A stretch of 17,617 bases of DNA from CAZZKE01 sp964655005 (GTDB taxonomy: Bacteria; Pseudomonadota; Alphaproteobacteria; Rhodospirillales; JABHCV01), in the NCBI GenBank assembly GCA_964655005.1, contig CAZZKE010000063.1:1-17617 (forward strand), given 5' to 3'. The notes below the pieces were generated by a model that had not been told where the DNA came from, searched no databases, and saw nothing but the letters and a program-made list of their open reading frames with translations. Positions 5,671 through 12,204 of this stretch are shown here, one piece after another; the stretch's first letter is position 1, and the number at the start of each line of letters is the position of its first letter. The position numbers were made by a program, and so were the translations under genes.

Positions 5671-7617
5671 TTAATCGTTCTTTTTGTCTTCGTCACCGGA
5701 AGCGCCCGCGCCGGGATCGATTTCCTCGAATTCGGCATCGACGACTTCGGCGTTGTCGGCGGCGGCGGTGTCACCGGTCGGTTCCGCCGGCGCGCCGTCC
5801 TCACCGGACTCCTGAGAGGCCTTGTACATGGCCTCGCCCAGTTTCATCGACGCCTGGGCCAGGGTTTCGGTCTTCGCCTTGATGGCTTCGGCGTCGTCGC
5901 CCTTGAGCGCTTCTTGCAATTGCTCGATGGCGGTTTCGATTTCGGCCTTTTCGCCCTCGGGCACCTTGTCGCCGAATTCGGCCAGGTTTTTTTCCGTCGA
6001 ATGGATCATGGCGTCGGCATTGTTGCGGGCCTCTACCGTTTCCTTGCGTTTCTTGTCCTCTTCGGCGTGGGCTTCGGCGTTCTGCACCATTTCTTCGATA
6101 TCGGTATCGGACAAACCGCCCGAGGCCTGAATACGGATTTGCTGCTCCTTGCCCGTCGCCGTGTCCTTGGCCGAAACATTGACGATGCCGTTGGCGTCAA
6201 TATCGAAGGTCACCTCGATTTGCGGAATGCCGCGGGCCGCCGGCGGAATGCCGATCAGATCGAACTGACCAAGCACCTTGTTGTCTGCGGCCATTTCCCG
6301 TTCGCCCTGGAAAACCCGGATGGTCACCGCCGTCTGGCTGTCCTCGGCGGTCGAAAAGACCTGGCTTTTGCGGGTCGGGATGGTGGTGTTGCGGTCGATC
6401 AGGCGGGTAAACACGCCGCCCAGGGTTTCGATGCCAAGCGACAGCGGCGTCACGTCAAGCAACAGCACGTCCTTGACGTCGCCGCTTAGCACGCCGCCCT
6501 GAATGGCGGCGCCGATGGCTACCACTTCGTCGGGGTTGACGCCCTTGTGCGGTTCCCGGCCGAAAAATTCCTTGACGGTTTCGAACACCTTGGGCATCCG
6601 GGTCATGCCGCCGACCAGGATTACCTCGTCGATATCGCCGGCGGTCAGGCCGGCGTCTTTCAGGGCCTTCCTGCACGGATCGACGGTGCGCTGCACCAGA
6701 TCCTCGACCAGCGCCTCGAGCTTGGCCCGGGTCAACTTGATGTTCAGGTGCTTCGGCCCGGAGGCGTCGGCGGTTATGAACGGCAGGTTGATTTCGGTCT
6801 GCTGGGTCGAGCTCAACTCGATCTTGGCCTTTTCGCCTTCTTCCTTCAGGCGTTGCAGGGCCAGCTTGTCTTTGCGCAGGTCGATGCCGGTGTCTTTCTT
6901 GAATTCACTGGCCAGGTGATCGACAATACGTTTGTCGAAATCTTCGCCGCCCAGGAAAGTATCGCCGTTGGTCGATTTGACCTCGAACACGCCGTCGCCG
7001 ATTTCCAGCACCGACACATCGAAGGTGCCGCCGCCCAGATCGTAAACGGCGATGGTGCCGCTTTCCTTCTTTTCCAGGCCATAGGCCAGCGCCGCCGCCG
7101 TCGGTTCGTTGATGATGCGCAGCACTTCAAGACCGGCGATCTTGCCGGCGTCTTTCGTCGCCTGACGCTGGGAATCGTTGAAATAGGCGGGCACCGTGAT
7201 AACCGCCTGGGTAACGGTTTCACCAAGATAGCTTTCGGCGGTTTCCTTCATCTTGCCCAGGATAAAGGCCGAGATCTGGCTGGGGCTGTATTTCTTGCCC
7301 GCCGCTTCGACCCAGGCGTCGCCATTGTCGCCGGAAACGATTGCATAGGGCACCAGGCCCTTGTCTTTTTCGGTCAACGGATCGTCGAACCGGCGGCCGA
7401 TCAGGCGCTTGATGGCGAATAGGGTGTTTTCCGGGTTGGTCACGGCCTGACGCTTGGCCGGCTGGCCGACCAGCCGCTCGCCGGAATCGGTCAAGCCGAC
7501 AATCGACGGGGTGGTCCTGACGCCTTCGGCGTTTTCAATAACCTTGGCGTCCTTGCCGTCCATGATGGCGACGCAGGAATTGGTCGTTCCAAGGTCGATA
7601 CCGATTACCTTGCTCAT
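5671..7617 (-). CDS. dnaK: Chaperone DnaK (Hsp70)
   Basis: ATP-driven folding chaperone, which in many proteobacteria also restrains RpoH. The 648-residue protein begins MSKVIGIDLGTTN with Asp8; Lys70 and Glu171 are at the E. coli positions, and the phosphate loop DLGGGTFD is at 193-200. The interdomain linker DVLLLDVTPLSLGIET is intact. The C-terminus is acidic and ends with a DAEFEEID stretch and a short polar tail, as in alphaproteobacterial DnaK, in place of the E. coli EEVKD-type end. GAGGT (7627-7623) lies 5 nt before the ATG. A 190-bp gap separates it from grpE and holds two candidate heat-shock promoters and a hairpin, so it probably has its own start of transcription in addition to read-through from hrcA-grpE. 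Confidence 0.99.
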   Translation of the reverse strand: MSKVIGIDLGTTNSCVAIMDGKDAKVIENAEGVRTTPSIVGLTDSGERLVGQPAKRQAVTNPENTLFAIKRLIGRRFDDPLTEKDKGLVPYAIVSGDNGDAWVEAAGKKYSPSQISAFILGKMKETAESYLGETVTQAVITVPAYFNDSQRQATKDAGKIAGLEVLRIINEPTAAALAYGLEKKESGTIAVYDLGGGTFDVSVLEIGDGVFEVKSTNGDTFLGGEDFDKRIVDHLASEFKKDTGIDLRKDKLALQRLKEEGEKAKIELSSTQQTEINLPFITADASGPKHLNIKLTRAKLEALVEDLVQRTVDPCRKALKDAGLTAGDIDEVILVGGMTRMPKVFETVKEFFGREPHKGVNPDEVVAIGAAIQGGVLSGDVKDVLLLDVTPLSLGIETLGGVFTRLIDRNTTIPTRKSQVFSTAEDSQTAVTIRVFQGEREMAADNKVLGQFDLIGIPPAARGIPQIEVTFDIDANGIVNVSAKDTATGKEQQIRIQASGGLSDTDIEEMVQNAEAHAEEDKKRKETVEARNNADAMIHSTEKNLAEFGDKVPEGEKAEIETAIEQLQEALKGDDAEAIKAKTETLAQASMKLGEAMYKASQESGEDGAPAEPTGDTAAADNAEVVDAEFEEIDPGAGASGDEDKKND

Positions 7618-7694
7618 AATTTACCTCATTAATATTTGGCGGATTTTCGTGCCGTTCCCTTAGTCCTGAAAGGCGACCGGCACATCGGAACCCC

Positions 7695-7720
7695 ATGGTC
7701 CCTGAAAATCCCCGTGTCAA
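7695..7720 (-). promoter_or_regulatory. Candidate proximal heat-shock (RpoH-type) promoter of dnaK
   Basis: Minus strand TTGACA (7720-7715), 14 nt, then GACCAT (7700-7695). It resembles the RpoH pattern TTGAAA-N14-CCCCAT (five of six and four of six). As a sigma-70 promoter its -10 would be poor (CATGGG after 17 nt). Confidence 0.3.
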
Positions 7721-7760
7721 AGATACTTCAAAGTGCGGCGTAAAGCCGCGTTCGGGCGTT

Positions 7761-7789
7761 ATATATGTCGCTCCGGCCATGGAAGCAAG
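7761..7789 (-). promoter_or_regulatory. Candidate distal RpoH-type promoter of dnaK
   Basis: Minus strand CTTG (7789-7786), 18 nt, then CATATAT (7767-7761). This is close to the alphaproteobacterial RpoH pattern CTTG-N17/18-CYTATNT, with one mismatch. Initiation near 7753 would give a leader of about 135 nt, including a small hairpin at 7735-7749. Confidence 0.35.
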
Positions 7790-7800
7790 CGCCGCCGGAG
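7771..7800 (-). repeat. Inverted repeat after grpE, overlapping the distal dnaK promoter
   Basis: CTCCGGC (7800-7794) pairs with GCCGGAG (7777-7771) around a 16-nt loop, beginning 7 nt beyond the grpE stop. There is no U tract. It overlaps the -35 and spacer of the candidate distal dnaK promoter, so it could be a grpE mRNA end structure or a regulator site. Confidence 0.45.
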
Positions 7801-7807
7801 TATTTTG

Positions 7808-8545
7808 TTACAGTTCCCGGTCCACATTGCCGCCCGGTTCCCGGCCGCCCTGCTCGTAAGCCCTGGTCTGTTCCGGGGCGTTTTCGCGGGCCCCTTCGGC
7901 GGCGGTTTCCGGGTCGGCGGGCCCGGCTTTCGGGCCGCCCTTGGAAACCCCCACCTTGGCCGGCCGCAGCAGCCGGTCGCGGATGGTGTAGCCTTCCTGG
8001 ATCACCTGAACCACGGTCCCCGATGGCCTGGACGGGTCTTCCATTTCGAACATCGCCTCGTGAAGATTGTGATCGAACGGCTTGTCCATGGCCTCTATCC
8101 GCTTGATGCCGGTGCGCTCGAAGGAATTGAGCAGGTCGCGCAGGGTCATCTCGACACCGTCCATCAGGTTGCTGACGGCTTCGTCGGTAGCGCGGGTTTC
8201 CGCATCGATGCTGGCCAGCGCCCGGGTCAGGTTGTCGGCGACCGAAACCATGTCGCCGGCGAACCCGGTAATGGCGTATTTGCTGGCGTCTTCCTTTTCG
8301 CGGTTGGCGCGGCGGCGGACATTTTCGGTCTCGGCGACGGCCCGCAAAAGCTTGTCATTCAGTTCCGCCACCTGGGCCTCCAATTCGCCCAGGCGGTCCG
8401 GCCCTTCGAACGCGATTTTCGGGTCGCCGGCATTGGCGGTATCATCGGGCTCTGTCTTGCCGCCGTCCCGTTCGTCCTGTGGCGCGGCTTCGGCGGCGGC
8501 GGGTTCATCGTCCGGCGTATCGGTTTTGTTGTCTTCGTTGATCAT
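7808..8545 (-). CDS. grpE: Nucleotide exchange factor GrpE
   Basis: Releases ADP from DnaK. The protein has 245 residues, longer than E. coli GrpE (197). Residues 1-48 are an acidic, disordered arm. A long helix (about 50-115) is followed by the four-helix bundle and the beta domain containing the signature EGYTIRDRLLRPAKVGVSK (184-202). A 43-residue low-complexity tail rich in Gly, Pro, Glu and Ala follows the signature. ATG at 8545 has AAGGAA about 10 nt upstream. It starts 20 bp after hrcA ends, so hrcA-grpE is one transcription unit, and it is followed by the dnaK leader region. Confidence 0.97.
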   Translation of the reverse strand: MINEDNKTDTPDDEPAAAEAAPQDERDGGKTEPDDTANAGDPKIAFEGPDRLGELEAQVAELNDKLLRAVAETENVRRRANREKEDASKYAITGFAGDMVSVADNLTRALASIDAETRATDEAVSNLMDGVEMTLRDLLNSFERTGIKRIEAMDKPFDHNLHEAMFEMEDPSRPSGTVVQVIQEGYTIRDRLLRPAKVGVSKGGPKAGPADPETAAEGARENAPEQTRAYEQGGREPGGNVDREL

Positions 8546-8565
8546 GAAAAACGGTTCCTTCGTAG

Positions 8566-9606
8566 TTAACTGGACCCGACCATGCGGCCGACCAGTTGTG
8601 CGGTGTAATCGACCATCGGGATAATGCGGGCATAATTCATGCGCGACGGGCCGACGACGCCGATGGCGCCGATCACCTGTTCACGGGTGTCCCGGTAGGG
8701 GCCGACGATTATCGAGCATCCGGCGACGCCGAACAGTTGACTGTCGGCGCCGATAAATATCTGCACGCCTTCGGCGCCGTCGGCCAGCGCCAGCAGGTTA
8801 AGGATCATTTCCTTGGTTTCCAGGGCCTCGAAAAGCGAACGGATGCGTTCCAGATCGACCGCCGCCGTTACGTCTTCCAGCAGGTTGGCCTGGCCGCTGA
8901 TAATAAGCGTGCCGCCCTCGTCGCCACCGGCCCAACTGGCCAGTCCGGTCGAGACCACGGCGCGGGTCAGGTCGTCCAGTTGCGCCCGGTGATTTTCCAG
9001 TTCGGCGATGATCTGGTCGTGGGCCTCGGCCAGCGTGCGGCCCAGCAGCCGGGCGCTCAAATAATTGCTGGCCTCGATCAGCGCCGATGGCGGCAAATTC
9101 CGGGGGGTCTCGATGATCCGGTTCTCGACGATGCCGTTTTCGGTGACCAGCACCACCAGCGCCCGTCCGGGGTTCAGGGAAACGATTTCGATATGCCGTA
9201 GCGGCACGTCGGTTTTCGGCGCCATCACCAGGCCGGCGCAATGAGACAGCCCGGACAGCACCATGGTTGCCTCTTTCAGCAAGCCCTCGACGCTGGAACC
9301 GGACGCGGCGCAATGGCCCTCGATGCTCTGGCGTTCTTCGCGGGTCAGGTTGCCGGTCTGCAACAGGCCATCGACAAACAGCCGCAGCCCGGCGTCGGTC
9401 GGCAGCCGCCCCGCCGATGTGTGCGGGGCGAACAGCAGCCCGGCATCTTCCAGGTCGGCCATGACGTTGCGGATGGTGGCCGGCGACAGCCTGTTTTCCA
9501 GCAACCGCGACAGCGTGCGCGAGCCGACCGGTTCGCCGGTGGATACATAGGCATCGACGATATGGCTGAATATTTCGCGTGAGCGCTGATTGAGCTCGGA
9601 AATCAT
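8566..9606 (-). CDS. hrcA: Heat-inducible transcription repressor HrcA
   Basis: Repressor that binds CIRCE operators (inverted TTAGCACTC) and whose folding depends on GroEL. The protein has 346 residues. The N-terminal winged helix spans about 1-80, with LSPATIRNVMADLEDAGLL (40-58) as recognition region and PHTSAGRLPTDAGLRLFVD (61-79) following. The rest is the GAF-like and inserted dimerisation domains. The start is ATG 9606 (MISELNQRSREIF, the usual family beginning); a GTG six codons upstream (9624) is an alternative. A strong sigma-70 promoter is at 9645-9673. I find no CIRCE in front of hrcA, grpE, dnaK or dnaJ, so its operator is probably elsewhere, typically groESL in alphaproteobacteria. 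Confidence 0.96.
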   Translation of the reverse strand: MISELNQRSREIFSHIVDAYVSTGEPVGSRTLSRLLENRLSPATIRNVMADLEDAGLLFAPHTSAGRLPTDAGLRLFVDGLLQTGNLTREERQSIEGHCAASGSSVEGLLKEATMVLSGLSHCAGLVMAPKTDVPLRHIEIVSLNPGRALVVLVTENGIVENRIIETPRNLPPSALIEASNYLSARLLGRTLAEAHDQIIAELENHRAQLDDLTRAVVSTGLASWAGGDEGGTLIISGQANLLEDVTAAVDLERIRSLFEALETKEMILNLLALADGAEGVQIFIGADSQLFGVAGCSIIVGPYRDTREQVIGAIGVVGPSRMNYARIIPMVDYTAQLVGRMVGSS

Positions 9607-9644
9607 TGCGTCGCCGCTTTCCACATTACATGACGATTTCCGGG

Positions 9645-9673
9645 AATGTAGTGACCGGACCTTGCCCCGTCAA
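9645..9673 (-). promoter_or_regulatory. Sigma-70-type promoter of hrcA-grpE
   Basis: Minus strand TTGACG (9673-9668), 17-nt spacer, TACATT (9650-9645): five and four matches to consensus at ideal spacing. The predicted start near 9638 gives a leader of about 30 nt to ATG 9606. Its -35 abuts the -35 of the rph promoter on the other strand. Confidence 0.65.
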
Positions 9674-9690
9674 CGCACTCCGGCTACTTT
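9662..9690 (+). promoter_or_regulatory. Candidate promoter of rph-rdgB-hemW
   Basis: TTGCCC (9662-9667), 17-nt spacer, TACTTT (9685-9690), with GC before the -10 (GCTACTTT). It shares its elements with the candidate at 1131-1160. The predicted start near 9697 gives a leader of about 37 nt to the rph ATG. Confidence 0.45.
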
Positions 9691-9733
9691 GCCGCCGCAA
9701 ACCGGATTCCCGAAGACATTAAGGAAAGCCAGC

Positions 9734-10447
9734 ATGAGACCATCGGGCCGCGCCGACGACGAACTTCGTACCGTGACTATGGAAACGGGCGTCAACAAGC
9801 ACGCCGAAGGGTCGTGCCTGATCGCCATGGGCGACACCCGGGTGCTGTGCCTGGCCAGCGTCGAACAGCGGGTGCCGCCGTGGCTGCGTAATTCCGGTCG
9901 CGGCTGGGTCACCGCCGAATACGGCATGTTGCCCAGGGCCACCGGTGAACGCATGGGCCGCGAGGCGGCCAGGGGCAAGCAATCGGGCCGGACCCAGGAA
10001 ATTCAACGCCTGATCGGCCGCAGTTTGCGCGCCGTCACCGACCTCGAGGCCATGGGCGAAATGCAGATTACCGTCGATTGCGACGTTATCCAGGCCGACG
10101 GCGGCACCCGCACGGCCTCGATCACCGGCGCTTATGTGGCCCTGCACCAGGCCTTCCGGCGGATGGTCGATCTGGGGATCCTGAAAACAATACCGCTGAC
10201 CGATCAGGTCGCCGCCATTTCCTGCGGCCTGTACAAGGGAACGCCGGTGCTTGACCTGGATTACGCCGAAGACAGCAACGCCGAAGCCGACGCCAACTTC
10301 GTCCTTACCGCCAATCAGGGCATAGTCGAAATTCAGGGCACGGCGGAAGAAAAGCCGTTCGCCCCGGAACAGTTTCACGAACTGATGATGCTGGCCCGCA
10401 AGGGGGTCGATGAACTGACCGTCTTGCAGCGCGGCATACTGGGATAA
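9734..10447 (+). CDS. rph: Ribonuclease PH
   Basis: Phosphate-dependent 3'-to-5' exoribonuclease that trims tRNA 3' ends. It has 237 residues, the usual family length. The N-terminus MRPSGRADDELR, the segment GRGWVTAEYGMLPRAT (55-70), the RNA-binding run around REAARGKQSGRTQEIQRLIG (76-95), the phosphate-binding GGTRTA (123-128) and the metal-binding aspartates near 180 and 186 (DYAEDSNAEAD) are all present. The open frame reaches further upstream, but ATG 9734 carries AAGGAA (9721-9726) seven bases before it and matches the family start. The rdgB ATG follows the TAA with no gap; the rph-rdgB-hemW order opposite hrcA is typical of alphaproteobacteria. Confidence 0.97.
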   Translation: MRPSGRADDELRTVTMETGVNKHAEGSCLIAMGDTRVLCLASVEQRVPPWLRNSGRGWVTAEYGMLPRATGERMGREAARGKQSGRTQEIQRLIGRSLRAVTDLEAMGEMQITVDCDVIQADGGTRTASITGAYVALHQAFRRMVDLGILKTIPLTDQVAAISCGLYKGTPVLDLDYAEDSNAEADANFVLTANQGIVEIQGTAEEKPFAPEQFHELMMLARKGVDELTVLQRGILG

Positions 10448-11071
10448 ATGGCCAGAAAATTTACCGGGAACAAGCTGGTACTGGCCAGTCACAACCCCGG
10501 CAAGGTGGCCGAGATCGGCGAATTGCTGCGGCCATTGGGGGTCACGGTCCTCGCGGCCGCCGAACTGGGCCTGATCGAGCCCGTCGAAGACGGCGAAACC
10601 TTCGCCGCCAACGCCGAAATCAAGGCCCGCGCCGCCGCCCTGGCCTCGGGCCTGCCGGCCCTGGCCGATGATTCCGGAATTGCGGTGGCGGCGCTGGGCG
10701 GCGACCCCGGCATCTATTCCGCCCGCTGGGCCGGCCCGGACAAGGATTTCGCGCTGGCCATGGGCCGGATCGAACAGGCCCTAAGGGGCCAGGACGACCG
10801 CCGCGCCCGGTTCGTCTGCGCCCTTAGCCTGTGCTGGCCGGGGGACAAAGGGCAAAAAGACGAACCGCCCCACTGCGAGACCTTTGAAGCGCATTTCCGG
10901 GGCTCTTTGGTGTGGCCGCCGCGCGGTGCGAACGGCTTCGGCTACGACCCGATGTTCCGGCCCGATGGCTACGACGTTACCTGCGGCGAGATGGAGCCGC
11001 GCGAAAAACACCGGATCAGCCACCGGGCGCTGGCTTTCGGGAAACTGCTGGCCACCTGTTTCGCGAAATAA
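10448..11071 (+). CDS. rdgB: XTP/dITP pyrophosphatase (RdgB/HAM1)
   Basis: House-cleaning enzyme that hydrolyses dITP, XTP and related non-canonical purine nucleotides to monophosphates, keeping them out of DNA and RNA. It has 207 residues. Motifs: SHNPGKVAE (14-22) for nucleotide and phosphate binding, the metal site around DDSG (74-77) followed by GGDPGIYSARWAG, GFGYDPMF (163-170) and the C-terminal SHRA (191-194). All are intact. The ATG lies directly after the rph TAA and the stop overlaps the hemW ATG by one base (TAATG), so the three genes are very likely co-translated. Confidence 0.96.
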   Translation: MARKFTGNKLVLASHNPGKVAEIGELLRPLGVTVLAAAELGLIEPVEDGETFAANAEIKARAAALASGLPALADDSGIAVAALGGDPGIYSARWAGPDKDFALAMGRIEQALRGQDDRRARFVCALSLCWPGDKGQKDEPPHCETFEAHFRGSLVWPPRGANGFGYDPMFRPDGYDVTCGEMEPREKHRISHRALAFGKLLATCFAK

Positions 11072-12204
11072 TGGGGAACGGCCTGTCCCTTTACATCCAC
11101 TGGCCGTTCTGCCTGTCCAGGTGCCCCTATTGCGACTTCAACAGCCAGGTCCCCGAAAGCGCCGTCGATCACGCCCACTGGCGCGCCGCCCTGCTTGCCG
11201 AACTGGACCATTTCGCCGCCGAATTGCCGGGGCGGCGGCTGCGAAGCGTCTTCTTCGGCGGCGGTACGCCGTCGCTGATGGCCCCACGGACGGCGGCCGA
11301 GCTGATTGCGGCGGCGAAACGATACTGGGTCCATGATGAGCAACTGGAAATCACCATGGAGGCCAACCCGACTTCGGTCGAGGCCGGGCGTTTGGGCGAT
11401 TTTCATGCCGCCGGGGTCAACCGCCTGTCGCTCGGCGTCCAGTCCCTCGACGACGATGCGCTTCGCTTTCTGGGTCGCGGTCATTCCGCCGCCGAGGCCA
11501 GGGCGGCGATTGAATTGGCCGCCGATATATTCGAGCGCGCCTCGTTCGACCTGATCTACGCCCGGCCCGGCCAAACGGCGGACCAGTGGCGGGACGAACT
11601 GGCCGAGGCCCTGTCGTTCGATCCCGGCCATCTGTCGCTGTATCAACTGAGCGTCGAGGCCGGCACGCCGTTTTTCCGCGACGGCGTCGCCGCCGCCGAT
11701 GACGATTGCGGCGCCGACCTGTTCGAACTGACCGCCGGGATGACGGCGGCGGCGGGGCTGCCGGCCTACGAAATTTCCAACCACGCCCGTCCGGGGCAGG
11801 AATGCCGCCATAATGTGCGGGGCTGGCAGGGCCACGATTATGTGGGCATCGGCCCCGGTGCGCATGGGCGGTTGAGCCGGGCGGGCATCTGCGAAGCCAT
11901 TTACCAGATCCACCGGCCCGACCGCTGGCTCGCCGCCGTCGCAGAGAACGGCCACGGGACCGCCAGGCGGTCGTCTTTGAATCCGCGGGAACGGCGGGAA
12001 GAAATCATCATGACCGGGCTGCGCCTGACTCGGGGCATCGACCGGGCGACGTTCGGGAAATTCGAACAGGCCTTCCCGGCGGACGCCCTGTCACGCCTGA
12101 TCGGGGAAGGCTTTCTGGTTCTCGATGGGCACGGCCTGCGCGCCACGGCCAGCGGGCGGCTGTGCCTGAACGCCGTTCTGGCGGAACTGCTGGCTCCTTG
12201 GTAA
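11071..12204 (+). CDS. hemW: Radical SAM heme chaperone HemW
   Basis: A radical SAM protein of 377 residues, formerly annotated as oxygen-independent coproporphyrinogen III oxidase. Motif C-X3-C-X2-C (Cys14, Cys18, Cys21) sits in HWPFCLSRCPYCDFNS. The residue pair after the last cysteine is DF, without the extra cysteine of true HemN, and the N-terminal HemN extension is missing, so HemW (heme-binding chaperone for respiratory enzymes) is the better call. The SAM-binding glycine motif GGGTPS is at 63-68 and GVQSLDDDALRFLGRGHS follows. The ATG overlaps the rdgB stop by one base; no clear ribosome binding site is seen, which fits coupling. Its stop (12202-12204) is immediately followed by the stop of the convergent lipoprotein gene. 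Confidence 0.95.
   Translation: MGNGLSLYIHWPFCLSRCPYCDFNSQVPESAVDHAHWRAALLAELDHFAAELPGRRLRSVFFGGGTPSLMAPRTAAELIAAAKRYWVHDEQLEITMEANPTSVEAGRLGDFHAAGVNRLSLGVQSLDDDALRFLGRGHSAAEARAAIELAADIFERASFDLIYARPGQTADQWRDELAEALSFDPGHLSLYQLSVEAGTPFFRDGVAAADDDCGADLFELTAGMTAAAGLPAYEISNHARPGQECRHNVRGWQGHDYVGIGPGAHGRLSRAGICEAIYQIHRPDRWLAAVAENGHGTARRSSLNPRERREEIIMTGLRLTRGIDRATFGKFEQAFPADALSRLIGEGFLVLDGHGLRATASGRLCLNAVLAELLAPW

Noticed and set aside
5569..6489. 306-codon plus-strand open frame opposite the 3' half of dnaK
   Set aside because: Hydrophobic- and Gly/Arg-rich antisense shadow of a conserved gene; it begins among the dnaK-dnaJ inverted repeats without a start signal.
6547..7422. 291-codon plus-strand open frame opposite dnaK
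   Set aside because: Long open frames opposite dnaK are a known consequence of its codon use; no domain or ribosome binding site supports it.
9607..9733. CIRCE operator expected in front of hrcA
   Set aside because: No TTAGCACTC-N9-GAGTGCTAA or close variant could be found on reading the region.
10969..11955. 328-codon minus-strand open frame opposite hemW
   Set aside because: Covers a complete HemW gene with all motifs; no recognisable family in the antisense translation.
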